A program made the position numbers and the translations under genes. The notes beneath the pieces were generated by a model that saw only the letters and a list, made by a program, of their open reading frames with translations, did no database searches and was not told the origin of the DNA. Below, piece after piece: positions 25,208 through 37,915 of a DNA stretch of 64,000 nt (the stretch's first letter is position 1; each line of letters opens with the position of its first letter). Source of the stretch: Helopsaltes ochotensis (lineage: Eukaryota; Chordata; Aves; Passeriformes; Locustellidae). The stretch lies in assembly GCA_013400155.1 (NCBI GenBank), contig VXBM01000337.1, forward strand, positions 483,521 through 547,520, given 5' to 3'.

Positions 25208-25235
25208 GTAAACAAAACCCCAGGGTTTTGTTTAC
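25208..25235. promoter_or_regulatory. Palindromic forkhead-type site
   Basis: Arms GTAAACAAAACCC (25208-25220) and GGGTTTTGTTTAC (25223-25235) are perfect inverted repeats separated by CA. Each outer end is GTAAACA, the core bound by FOXO/FOXA-type forkhead proteins. It lies at the edge of the CpG island, upstream of LBR. Binding is inferred, not shown. Confidence 0.7.
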
Positions 25236-25263
25236 GGGGCGCTCGCGGCGCCGGAGTCGGCGA

Positions 25264-25731
25264 GACCGCGAGTGCTCCTACGCTGTCCGAACAACAGCCT
25301 GTGTTCCTTTCCAGCCCCGCACCTCCGGCACTCAACAATGACAAAATGTGGCAAAAATGGAGAAAACGACACCCCCTCTTGCTCAAAAAGTAAAATTGAA
25401 AAGGGCGAAAAAGCGGAGGCGGCGAGCAGCGAGTGCTCCTACCCCGACCGAACAACAGGCTGTGTTCTTCCAGCACTAAACAAAGCCAAAATGTGGTAAA
25501 AGGGCGGTGAAAACGCACTGAGAACACCCGACCCTCTCCAAAAGGGGGGCAAAAAAAGCAGAGGAGGCTTTTGAAGTGCTGAGACGACAGGTGCTCCTAC
25601 GGTGACAGAACAACAACAGGCTGTGCTGCCTCCAGCCCTGCACCTCGAGCACTCGACAGAGCCAGAATGTGGTAAAAATACGGTAATAAAAGTGCAGTAA
25701 AAGCACGTTCACTCTCTCCAAAAGGAAAATA
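25264..25731. repeat. Three degenerate tandem units of ~160 bp
   Basis: The units begin near GTGCTCCTAC at 25272, 25433 and 25591. Each continues with GAACAACA-(n)-CTGTG, CCAGC, a CACT box and AATGTGG(T/C)AAAA. The first two are followed by an A/G-rich stretch, and the third ends at CTCTCCAAAAGG (also present in unit 2). Spacing is 161 and 158 bp at the first landmark. The units are diverged, so the array is not recent. It is CpG-containing and abuts the LBR promoter region. Confidence 0.8.
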
Positions 25732-27330
25732 AAAAAGGTACTAAAAACCAGCAGCGCGTGGCATGGTTACCCCTGTGCTTTTGGGGCAACTTTTCCAGAA
25801 TGGCCATTTGAGTTCCTGGCCAGATTTTGAAATCAGGAAGTCTAAGCAATACACGAGCAGGCAGAAACAAACTGTGTTGTGAAAAAGTTAACAAATCGTC
25901 CTTAACATTGAGGTTTAGTGTTCAAATAAGTTGTTTCCAGTGCTGCGGTCTTAAAAGTGGTGAAGTGCTTTCAGAGTGAAATACAGACATGTTTGTGTCC
26001 GCACAATCTTTATGGACCTCCCAAATTTTCTAAATTTGGCTAACAAGTGATGCTCTGTCCTAATAAATGTTCCTAAATGAAGGGAAATTCCCTAAAGACA
26101 AGACCAGCATTGTCCCGTAGGGAAAACTGCCAGTGCAATGCAGACACAGGAAAAATGTCTGATAAAAAAAAGAACAATAGAAACATCACCATAAAATAAA
26201 AATTAAAAAAAACCCAACAAAACCCAAACCAAAAAACCACAGCCAAAATGAACTGACATGAACAGGACCCATAGTAGTCATGAGCTTAACTTGTCTGAGA
26301 CATAATGGTTATATTTGGGGGTTGTTTCTGCTGTTGTTTGTTTATCTGTTTATTTATAGTGGGATTTAATTTTCTAGCTATAATTTTTGAATTAAGAGTA
26401 TGGCAAGCTTTTTTCCTATAAGTGATTGCAAGAAATGGGACTTTCTGGGTGAATTTTAAAAAATATCTATATTTTACTATTTATTCTGCTTATCTTATCC
26501 TTGATTTAAAAAAAAAAAATTGCAAGCAATTCTTTTAAAATTGTGTTTTGTATCTCCCTATTTTTTTACCACAGAAGTCCAGTTTGGTTGTCAAGCATTC
26601 ATTGGTTTTTCACTACATGATGCAGTAAAAGTTGTCTGTCTAAAAGGAGGTGAAAAGTTACTCAGTCAAACCAGTGCCACACGTAAGCATATATTTTAAT
26701 AAATGCAGTCAGAATAAATTTGGCTTTTAGTTGTGTTAAGGCAATCAACTTTATCTGAGAGACATTTGATAATTTACTACACAAAAGAGTGCAAGTGAAG
26801 CTTGATTTCTGGCTTCAGATTATGAATATTTTGGTTCCATCTAAGATTTCTACTTTATTTGCTATTGCAAAGTTTACTACTATATGTTAAGAACTCTTTT
26901 CAGCAGTTCAGTCTAAATTACAGCAGGTATTGCTTGGAATGAGCCTGCTTCATTTTGTTAGCAGCAGAGGCCTACAATGAATATGAAAGATTTCAATTGA
27001 AGTCTCACTTAGAGAATAAACTTGCCTTCAGAGAAATGGTTTGGGATTGTTTACTGAACTTGGATTAGAAACCTCTTGGGCCACTAAGAAATATTTATTG
27101 CAATTCTGCCAGTGATAATTGTTACACATTTGAGAGATTATTTCAGAAATATTTATGGGACCATCACAGGACAGCTATAAAATGGGACAAATGTGAAATC
27201 CAGTCAGCATCACCACCACCAAAAGGATCTGCTGCAAGTCAGGTCTGAAATTTGCCAGGATCTAATAAAGCATCTCAATCCCGCAATGTAAAACTAAGAA
27301 ACTAATTCTCTAGGCTTTCATTTTGATGAG
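25732..27330. other. Intergenic, no gene seen
   Basis: AT-rich DNA without coding frames. An A-rich tract at about 26165-26240, with CCAACAAAACCC-type interruptions, is the only notable simple sequence. Confidence 0.5.
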
Positions 27331-27420
27331 AATCCCAGAATCATCAAGGTTGGAAGAGATCTTCAATATCCCCTAGTCGAGCCATCACCCCAGCACCACC
27401 ATAATCATCCGTAACCCCTA
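27331..27420 (-). mobile_element. CR1-like fragment
   Basis: On the plus strand AATCCCAGAATCATCAAGG, then TTGGAAGAGATCTTCAA and CCATCACCCCAGCACCACC. This corresponds to the reverse complement of a CR1 3' region. Short and truncated. Confidence 0.7.
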
Positions 27421-30400
27421 AAAAGTTGCAAAAAACCTAAAGCTGCCAACATGAGAAGGTTGAGAAACATTCTGATAAATGGCTTTAGCAGAGGCTATGG
27501 GGTGGGTGGGGTAATAAAGTTCTGTTTCCCCTCCTGATTAGGCCTTTGCTTCAGTGGAAGAAAACACCCATAAGACTCATAGTAATGTGGTGGGGTTTAT
27601 AGGCTGTTTACCCATGTATTCATATATATTCATATGTGTGTGTGTAGGTTCTATGTGTACATGCCATATATACAAATTCATGTGTATATATGCTTTCTCT
27701 TTCTCCTCTCTAGTATTATATTTCATCAAAGCATCCCAGCCTGTCCAGAGAAAATATATCTACTTTTTGCAAAAGTGGAGGAAAATTCCTGGCTGGCAGC
27801 TGTATTCCTGACATGAAGCCAAGCAGTCACCTGCTGCAGCCAAGCTGGTGATGAAGAACACATGCACTGTGTCACATCACAAAACGTAATTCGGAGAGAA
27901 GGCAGACTGAATTTTTGCATGTGGACAAAACTCTTCTCCTCTATGCTTCTCAAATGTTGAAAAGCTGGTGATCCACTTCTTAAAGGTGGTGTGAGTGTGC
28001 TCAGGCATTTTGGGGATTACTTCCATTAGTATATGTAATTTTCTTCCTATTTTTTCAGTGGTTGAATGGTTCTTATTAAAGGAGCAGGAGATTTGGGATT
28101 AACCTCTGAATGTTACCTAACTAAATCAATAAAGGTTTTCTTTGCACAGACCTCAGTAAGGCAGGGATTCCACCCTTGAGCACGGAAAAAGTTTCTCATT
28201 ATATATTCATTTATGATGTAGCGAATTGGAACCTCAAGCCGCCTATAAAGGAGCAGCCTGCTAACAAACAGTGCTGCTCTGGGCAAATTAAGTTGAACAC
28301 TTGCATTCTGGGAGGTTTTGCAAAATGTTTATCTTTAGAAACAGCTTTAAAAAAATACTCAAGGCTATCAACCATGCTGGGCTCAGCAATAAGAGGAGGG
28401 ACACAGATACATGCAAGCTGACTCCAGCTCTCTAAACAGGAGAAGGAGAAAAAAAGCACTTTGAAACTTTGATCTCCACAACAGTGCAATGAGTTTCCTT
28501 TCTGTATTGTATGTGAATTTATAAATAAATATTATTACTGAGGGAAGTTGATGCAATTCTCCAAGAAATGGGTCTTGAGATAAGAGTTTTGGCCACTGTA
28601 TCTTCTGCTGTTCTGCTTACCTTGCCATTTCTGCAGCACGACCGTTAAATTACTCCAGCAGAAAGCCCTTGGGACAGCTGAGTTTCTGAAAGCTTATGGA
28701 AAACACAGACTACAGGATTTCCAAGTATTGGTAAGACAGACCCATTTCTATGTGACAAAATGATGTGCTTGAAAGAGTTGTAAATATTTAAACAGAAAGT
28801 GGCTTTAATTCTTGAGAAAGATAGAAAACTTTAAATTTTAAATGGTTTATTCTGAATACAAAGAAAAGCCAAATTCATTCATTCATCCCCTGGGTACTCG
28901 CTGACTCACAAGCAGTTTCCCAGAAGTCTTCTGGCTTTTAAACCTGTATGCTTAGTCTTCAGAAAGAGGTCACAGAGCTGAGTGACTTCTGCAGGGATCC
29001 CCACAGATGGGAGGGAAGAACCTACCTTTTCCTGGTTCCTGTGAGACAACCTGCCCTGTGTGAGGGAAGAAACTTGGCCTCAATCCTCACTTCTGGCACA
29101 TGAACCATGTTACATCCCTCAACCTGAAGGCACTCTGGTACCTGAGGAAAAAGAAACAAATGAAGCCTGTGGCAAATACAAAACAGGCAGAGCCCAAAGG
29201 CTTTGAATTGTCAACAAAAACAAGTATACATGTATATATGTGCATGTGTATGTGTATATAATACATATAAATATATATGTATATAGATAAAGAATGAAAA
29301 AACCATTAACTTTCCAGCCTTGTTTTTGCAACCAGTGCACGATTTTTATGCCCATGGCTGGCACTGTGCAAAACTCCCTGCAGTAAGATGAAATGAACAC
29401 TTCAAATTTATTTCTTTGTAAAACAGGCTGAAGAGGCTGCTGGTCCCGAGTGAACAGGCATCGGAGCCATGGGACACAGCCAGGCAAGGATCAGCGGTGA
29501 GACTGCTGACTGGACTAGTGACAAACAAGGCCCTGCATCAGGGCACAATATTGCACCCACCTCCAGTTTTCTAAATTGTGTTAAAAAACTCACTGCTCTG
29601 TGAGGGAATATTTAAGGAAAATAACTAGGGTAAATTTGGACACATATTTGTAACAAATATTTATAACACTGGGATATGTAGAATAGGTGATAATTTTTAC
29701 CAGAGTACAGACACCAAAGATATGATTTTATTTAACATGGCATTTATATTCTGTCTCTTGTATTTGGTGCTACTGCTATCCTCCCACCTCTCACCTTATT
29801 CTAGAAGAAAAAAAAATTAATTACTCCAAACATGCAGGCCTAAACCAGAAGTGATAAATGAAGTAATCAGCTCAATGTATCTAGCGAACGATGAGCTCAC
29901 ATATTTTGACTTCAAGAGCTGATATCACTGCATATCTACTCTCAATAAAATCGACTTCTTCTCTGATTAAACCTGTTCAACTAGTCCTGTTTATAATTTT
30001 TTAAAACACAGTAATTTAAATATTAATTAACTCTTTGAACTTAAACATATATCTTTCTAATAACATGTTAAGATATACATACATGTACTTAATGTATCCA
30101 CTGTGGTTTATGAAGATGGAGGGTTTAAACTGATTCAGATGTGGCATTTACTTTTTAGAAGAGATTTCTAAAAACCAGATTAGCATACATGCATCAAGTT
30201 CAGCATTTCCAGAAGCATTAGCAGTAAGTGTAAGAGAAGGGCTTCAGTATAGGTGTGATCCTAGGCATTGTTCATTGCTTAATATTTAAAATCCTTGTTT
30301 CAAAAAATATCCACATAGATTTTGTTTTGTTAGAAGCAATTTCAGTAAATGAATCAAGATGCTTCAGGGCAGAATTTGCATGTACAAGCCTACACCTCCC

Positions 30401-33400
30401 TCATCTCCACAAATCTCTCCTACCTTCCTTCCCTACATTTTACAGCCTACCTATATATATTCTGGCTGTGGCTTTTTACATGGACCATTTACAGCACAAC
30501 AACAAATTTGTGTCCAGATCCTAGGTTAAGCAGTGAGCATCCAACAGCTGGAGCAGAGTTGCTGAAGGACACTATCAATGTGAAAACTTTCAGTGAGGCA
30601 GTACCTGGAGACAGATAAGCAGCAGACAGATACTTCAGAGTCTTCTCTTTGTCTCTCTCCCCCATTTCTCTCCAGTGTTCCCATTTACCAGGCAGGACGA
30701 GCTCAGCCCAAAACATGAATTATGGCAAGCAGAGCCTAATGGCAGATTCTCTTTAATTAAAGGAGAAAGGATAGTTAGGATGATTCCTAACCTAAACTGT
30801 ACTAAACACTGAATTCATACTGAATTCTGGCATTATTTAGACTGTCAGTTTTCGGATGTTTCTATGGTTAATTTTAACTGCACAATCATCCCTGATATTG
30901 TTGCAATAGCTGTTCCCACCATGGATACCTGTGTAGCTTTTGAGTGCTACAAACCAGTCACAGGCATTCCCAAGGGTCAGTGTTCTGAAAAATATGAAGT
31001 GACTTGGATACTAAAAACACCAAAAAAAACCCAAAAACAAACAAACAAACAAAACCACCAGAAAAAGAGGATTTCTGTTAGGACCAATTCCCACATAATG
31101 TTTGTTTGTTCAATACACAAAAGGAAACTGCATTTTGCTCTTCAAGAAAGCTGGCGGTGCTGCAGACGGCATGACAGCATTACACTGAGAGAGTCCCAGC
31201 ACAGCAATTCAGATAGCTCACAAGATATTTCTCCCAACCTGTGCAGAGCTGACCAGTCCCAGAGAGCTTTGATGAGGTTTTTGAGGCCAAAATGAGACTG
31301 CTGTGCACACATTGCATCTGCCATTTTCATGAGCAGTAGGTGGCAGGATGCTGGTTTAAGATTTATTGTCATTAAATACAGCATTAAATACAAAAAGCAA
31401 AATCTTGGCTACATGATACTGAACTGCATGAAATTGTTTCCCCCTGCCAGGTAGGATGGCCACACTGCTGGATCAAGCCTTTATTTTGCTAGTCAGAAAT
31501 GCACCTCAGTGATAACCTGACCTGAGCACACTCCCCTGTACAAAAACAAAGACACTTCCTGCTCTTAAGTACTTTGCATTTATGCCAACAGGCAACGTGA
31601 CTCACTCCCTTTACTTTTAAATTGTGCTTTCCCTTCGAAATGGCTCTGGCTGACCTGGTCTGGGTGGATCCCTCCTGCTACAACAGCCAGGCCCAAGCCC
31701 ACCTGCCGGAACACCCCCAGATCTTAACTGTGCATAACTTTGTGCTGCACTGGAGTGATTTACCTTTTTTCTCACTTGTTTCATGAAGAAAGTTCCACTG
31801 TTGTTGTGTGGCTCAGAGGTTTCTCCTGTAAAGCACAGGTGTTACTTGTCTTACACAGCCCTGGTGAGGGCACATGGCAGGAGGGCCTGGTGGTGCAAAG
31901 GCAATTGGGCAAGCGGGGCTGAAAACCACACCGCAGTTGAGAAGATACCCGGCTCGCTTGGTTACTTCTCTGTTCCCTTCCTCTCTGCTATATATAATGA
32001 CATTTCTCAGAGCATGTTTCCCCCAGTTACAACCTCTGCCGACATTGCACCAGCCTTTGGTGAAGCTGTGGTGGCTGCAAAGCCATTTCCTGGACTGGCT
32101 GAGTTCAGGCTCTGTGGAGGTGCAGCAGCCACCCCATCTTCACCTTCCACTTTGGCACTGAACACCACCTGAGCTTTCACCTGAAGGAGGGAGAAAAAGA
32201 TAAAATCCAGGTGGAATTGCAGAGCAGCTCCTGATAGCCAAAAAAGCCACAGTTGCTTTTTGCAGGATGCAGCTGGCAAAGCCAAACAGAAATCAGGAGA
32301 TCATCAGTGCATCCTCAAGCCTTGCTTCAAAGCTGGTGCTCTACAGCATTTTCAAGTTCGAAGGAGAGTTGTTTAGGGGGTTTATTTCTGTGCATAAATC
32401 AGCATCACTTGGATTGTAAGTATGTTTTTCATAAACACTGTAATATTCAGACCACTAAAGCCAGTTTGTAGACAGCTATTGATCCAGCACCTCTCCCTGC
32501 AGCCCTCACTTCAAAAAGGTTTATTTCATAAATGCACAAAATCTAGGGAGGCTTCTCCCATTCCTTCAAAGGAAAACCTGAGGGAAAGACCTTTCTGTGT
32601 ATCCTTTCTTGCCTACACGTTTACATTTCAGTGAAGGAACTGTGCAGGTCACCCCAAGTGCGAACTTCGCCAGTGATGCTGCTGCTCTGCTTTTCACTTG
32701 AAACCCAGTTTTGCTTTCAAATTCAAAATGAAATGCTTTTCTCTTCCTGCACACAGCAGCTAAATGCTCTTTGAGCCTTCTGAGGTGCGGCATGTTTCCT
32801 TTGCTAGGAGAGGGGAATTTCCTCTTTTCAAAGCATCAAATCCCTCTTCCTACTGCCGCCTATCCCTGGTTACTGTATACAGCCTCTCAGAAAACTGGAA
32901 TTAGTGAAATACAACGTTTGGCTACTTTGTTTTTATTCAGTTGCTTTGCTCATTAATTGTACTTGTCTAAACTTTCCTTTTCTTGCAGGGGCGTGGATAA
33001 GGAGTTAAAATCATCACTTCTAAGACCAAAGGGAACCCAGTTTCTGCTTTGCTTCCCTCCATGCTCCCCAGGTGTCCATAAGTCAGTACCAAATATTTCC
33101 ACTGACTTCCTTTGCAGAATGAGAACCCTGCTAGTCTTTAGGGACTTACGCCTACTCATCCTCTTTCTTCTGCTTTATTTTTATTAGCATTGTAGAGCTG
33201 TTTTGGCTTTGCCATAGCTTTTCATGTGCAGGCAAACAGACAAAGTGTCACAGCTCCCAAGGGGCCTGGGAGGAATGGAGTCACAGGCTGGAGAGAAGTT
33301 GTCTATAACTCAATAGTTAAAACAAATCAGAGCTTACAGGCTTATGAAAATGCAAGAAACTGTTTATAAATACATAAGAAACCTGTAACTGGGAATTTAT

Positions 33401-33900
33401 CTAATTATATATCCTATATATTGCAAATAATCCCCAATATATTACTGCTATAGAATTCATAACTATACAGTTAAGCAGAATGATGTGATTTATAATATAA
33501 AGCCCCCATGTGTTTTATATATATATCTGCAATAGAAACACTTCTTAAATTTTGTAATACAAAATTTATATGGCAAAGACAGCTATGAGGCTTCTCTGAA
33601 ATTCCTGAAAGTACTTTTAAACTGAAATCTGCTCAACCCTCTTAAAATCTAGTTTATAGTTTCAACACATTCAATGTGTAAGAAGTTTGCCTGTAAGTGG
33701 TTCCAGAAGCCATGTGTTTGAGCCTTATTGTTTTGTTTCTCAGACAGGAAAAGTATTGTATCCTTGGCATCCTGAGCAGCTGCTCCAGGGAGGGCAATTC
33801 TGAGATACAGTCTTCAGCCATGCTGCCTGTCACAGCAATTTTTCCTAAACTCCTGCAAATTATCCCATTTGAGAACATGGCACAGTGCAAATGTGAAACA
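27421..33900. other. Intergenic, no gene seen
   Basis: Several microsatellite-like stretches (TATATATTCATATGTGTGTGTG near 27620, mixed TATG/TATA at 29225-29290, AAAC repeats at 31038-31055, TATATATATAT near 33515). Open frames up to 143 codons (30864-31295 plus) show no domain, low-complexity content and no splice support. Confidence 0.5.
29225..29290. repeat. TATG/TATA microsatellite
   Basis: Interrupted alternating TGTATA/CATGTG simple repeat. Confidence 0.8.
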
Positions 33901-33901
33901 G

Positions 33902-33992
33902 AACACGAAAAGAAAGGGGGTTAAAAAAGAAAGAAAAAAAGGGGAGAAAGGAAAAAAGAAAAAGAAAGTAAGAAATGAGAAAAAAAAAAAAA
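33902..33992. repeat. Polypurine (GA/A-rich) tract
   Basis: About 90 nt almost entirely of A and G on the plus strand, ending in a run of A. Simple sequence. Confidence 0.9.
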
Positions 33993-36900
33993 CACTTCAA
34001 GCTTCTAATTTTAATCTATTTGGTTTCTTTCGCTACTTGTTTGCATATTTCTTCCCACCTCTCATTATCCCATTACAAAGCAGACAAACTTGCTGAACAT
34101 CTACGCTAGCGGCACAGGAACAGAGCTGAGCTTTGATGTTGTGCTCTGGATATGTGTAGCTTCATGTGAGGAGCAAAACAAACCCTGAGCAAATTCCTGC
34201 TCCCCAGATTTCATGGTCAGGGTGTGAGTCTTGGGCTGCACAGCACAGCAGGGGCATAGGGAGAGAAGACACAGTGCTGTGCCCTTCCCAGAGCAGCATT
34301 ACTGCAGTGACACCACAACCATACAGACCAGTTGTTTCCTACCTAAAGTATTGAGTGGCTTAGATTTGGGACCATCCCCACAAGTTAGAGTTGGTTTTTT
34401 GTTATTGTTGCTTTTTGTTTTTTAATGCAAGCTGTTACCTCTCAGTAGAAATAACTTTTGGAGACGCCCTTAAAGAAACTACAGACACCAAGATCATGGC
34501 AAGCTGCCTCTGGGCTTCACCTTGTGGTCTCAGGGTGGTTTCCTGCAGGACCATACAGATGGGGGGAAAACTGGACAAGGCAGAGAGGAGAAACTCTATA
34601 ATCAATCAGACATCTTTTGCACAAAGCACAGCTACTTTATTCACAGCTGTGCTACTCTTGCAGTCTAGTCTATGCAGTCTAATCTAGGCTGCATTTGCTC
34701 TCTGGCATACAGGATACAGAACAAAATAATTTTAAAATAGCAGGGGTAAAATTAATAAATACACAGATCAATTAGGAAGAATCTGGTTTTGGTAATAAGA
34801 CCTCCAACTAAATTTGTGGAAGCTGGAGTACTATATGGTAAGAAACATGGGAGCATTATCCATATCCAACAGGACATTAAGGTTGTGGGTTATCCCATGC
34901 CTCACTGGTCTTACTATAATTCCATGTTCCTTTGGAATACATATTTCAATTGCTGTGGTTTGTGATTGTCACTGAGCAGATCCCAACAGCCCCCTCACCT
35001 GTCTCCCTTATGTGCCTACACTGAGGGCCCGCCGTGGTGACTTTGGTGACATTGGTGACATTGGCTGCTACAGGCTGGCAGCTTGTTTCAGGCATGAACA
35101 GCCCACACAATGATCACAGCATGGAAGGAAAAGGCAGGCACAAGTTATCCTGGTTTTTTCCCGCCCCTCCATTCAAAGTTGCACCTCCCAGCTTCCCAGC
35201 TGTCCCCTGCAGGTTGTTACAGGGGTTTTGGCTCTGAACTGGCACTCACTGGTTTTAGGGGAGGATCCAACTTCCTGCTGCCACAGCCAGCTCTCCCTCT
35301 CCTGTGCTTTCTGAGCCCCCTTGGAAAAGCTTTCACAGAGACAGAAGAAAGAAGACAAACCCTTACACCACAGTTTACTTGTCCTTATATCTGGACAACC
35401 CCAGGAAATTTTGGGACTTTTAATTAAAAAACCTCCTTTGTTTCACTAACTTGATAAATTATTTTTTCCAGGAAACAAAGTTTCCTCTACATTTTTTCTA
35501 TTGAAATTGTAGTAGCAAATTCCATCTGTAACAACTTTGGTGGCTGTTGAAATTCTCCCTTCAAAGAGCTTTCACTACTAAAGTTTGTGATACCTTGGGA
35601 AGGCTGACCTGAAACAGAGAATGGACAGAGCAAGGGAGTAAAATAGATAAAGGGGATATTTACCACAGGATAAAACCACACAATTCAGTGACAGCAGAAC
35701 CAGATGTGGGTGACTTCATGATGTGATTTCTGAACCTGCATCTATTATCCTCTCAATATATGTATTTCTTTTCTCTCTTCTTTGAGGGAGCCATCTGAGA
35801 GCCACCTCAAGTGCAACTTAAGGCAGACAGACAGAGGTAAACCTATTTTTCCACATTCTACCTGAAAAATAGGATTTATTTGTTGTGTACATCTAACAAG
35901 CTGATGATACAGCACTGATATGAGTTAAGAAATGTTGCTCTGTGCCTCTGCTATTAACATATTATTAACTGAAGGATAGCTCTCGGTATTAAAGTGGCCA
36001 CACAGTTTGCTCTTTTCAAATGCCCACCTGGTGACCAGAGATGTTCTCCAAGCACTTTTGTGTCCAACACCAGCACTCTGCAATAGCCTCCTGTCTCATG
36101 AAGCAGCAGGTTGGCCAAGGCTGTGCAAGTGAGTTCCTCTCATTCTTGGATTCACTGCCTTCATTAAAAATCCACCTGAATCAGCAGTTCACATGTGTGT
36201 GCATGAAGCCAGCCTGTGAAGATCAGGGCTGTGGGCAGGCTTTGCATCATTAGCAGCCCTCTCTGATGGAGGACCACACCATATTGAGAGAGTTCAAGGT
36301 AAATTACACTTTTCTCAGCAAAGCCCATGTCCACAGCAACCTCACACATAAAACCAGAGAGGATAATACTCTCAGAGCGCAAGAGACCTTTTACCATCCC
36401 TGCCTTGCACCGTAAACACGTGGTTTCTGGCTTGACTGCAATTAGACCAGGGAAAAGCCAGGCAATCAGTGCAGGCTGTGACCTCTCACACTAGGTGTGT
36501 GTTAAACACATCGCAATTAACATGCTAATTATCTGTGAGGAAAACTGCTGTAAGGCATCCAGCCCAGCCTTCTGGGAAGAGGAGAAAGTACTTGCTAGAC
36601 ACAAGGTATCTCACAGTATTCAACTGTTTTTGGTATTTTCAGTGGAAGTGAAAGCCAGTGCTTCGTAGAGGTAGGAACAAAAGGCTTAAGTTTCTTAATT
36701 TTCCTCTGTGTTTTCCTCAGTCACTGGCAGATCACCAAGGGCTCATCAGCTGAGAATGGCAGCACTTCCTTGCAAAGCAGTGTGACCTGGCTGCCACCGA
36801 GGCATGCCCGAGGGTACACTCCCTACAGTGGTCTCCTGATGCACCCCTGGGCTCGATTCCAAAGCCAGGAACTTGTGAGAGAATGTGTGTGTGTATTTGG

Positions 36901-37769
36901 GAGGCAGGGATTGTGCTGCCTTCCCCAGCACACAGCTGTGACTTCGTCCTGGCCGACTTTAGATGTTGTTCTTGGGCTTATGCCCCGCTTAGCCAAGTAA
37001 AACCAAGTCTGATTTTCAAGGTGTTGGTCTTTAACAGGCTGTACAAAGAAACATACCGAGGCTGAGACACTTCTCATCCCTGCTCCTTCTCCCTTCCCAC
37101 CCTTGTTTGTGGGAAATAACTTACAGTATAAAATCTTGCCCTGGTGCTTTTTCCATGGTCTGTTCCTTCCCCACCTGTACTTAATGCTGCTTAGAGGCCT
37201 CCAAGAGCAAAGCCTGCCTTTGCTGTGCCACAACACCGGTGTGTTATTTACTATATGGTAGTTAGGCAATGCGGTTTTAATGACCTGAAACACAGAAATA
37301 TTTCTCTACCGATTTACAAGAGTAATGTGGTGATAAAAGCTACCAGTTTTTATCTGTGATTTCAGCATTGTGAGGTTCACTGTTTGCACATAGGCTAATG
37401 AGCATGTGAAGATGCTGAGCAGCACAGAAAGGATTGGTCTTGTGCTTACTGGATCCACCCTCAGCTTTCCACATAGTGCCAAAACCAGGGAAGTCTGCTT
37501 TGGCTGGAAAATTGGAGAAACTAGTTGGGCACACTCTTTCACCAGGAAACAGCATGCAGCTCAGATCAGCACGCTTTGAACAAGCAGATGAATTTTTATC
37601 TGGAGAGAGTCCATGAAAACACCAACCTTGAGGATCCTGAGGGAGCAGATCTCAGCAGAAGCTACGGGTGCTGCACAAATCAAAAGGCACCGCATAAACA
37701 CACAAGAATCTGCTCCTTTTGAAAGCCCAGGAGACTCCAAGGGAATCAGTTGTTGTGAAGCCGATGAAA
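33993..37769. other. Intergenic, no gene seen
   Basis: No supported coding exon. The longest frame (36823-37293 minus, 156 codons) has no recognisable domain. A three-unit 9-bp repeat GGTGAC(T/A)TT lies at 35036-35062. Confidence 0.45.
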
Positions 37770-37915
37770 GCCCCCCCGGCACCATGGCTGCCCCCACGGA
37801 GCGATCCCGACACCGCTGTGACCTACATTGCTCTTCCCAGGCGCGCTCCGGCTCCCGGCGCGTTCTGCAGGGTGAGCACGCAGCCCTCGCCTCGCAGCAC
37901 CAACAGCATCATTAG
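37770..37915. other. Small CpG-rich patch
   Basis: About 145 bp with clustered CpG (GCGATCCCGACACCG, GGCGCGCTCCGGCTCCCGGC), standing out from AT-rich flanks. Open frames cross it, but no product is recognised. It could be a minor promoter or a GC-rich repeat remnant. Confidence 0.45.

Larger units (their letters stand above)
24360..25290 (-). promoter_or_regulatory. LBR: CpG island, probable LBR promoter (contains gap)
   Basis: GC- and CpG-rich flanks (24360-24436 and 25110-25290) surround an unsequenced run. It is the only CpG island within 14 kb upstream of the LBR ATG, as expected for a widely expressed gene. The TSS and exon 1 cannot be placed because the core is missing. Confidence 0.65.

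Noticed and set aside
24218..25527. Long open frames (391 codons) on both strands
   Set aside because: They are open only because they cross the N run. Real sequence on either side has no coding character.
30864..31295. 143-codon plus-strand frame
   Set aside because: Runs through an AAAC simple repeat giving a Lys/Gln/Asn-rich stretch. No family resemblance.
36823..37293. 156-codon minus-strand frame
   Set aside because: No domain, no splice pairing, and overlapping frames on the other strand of similar length.
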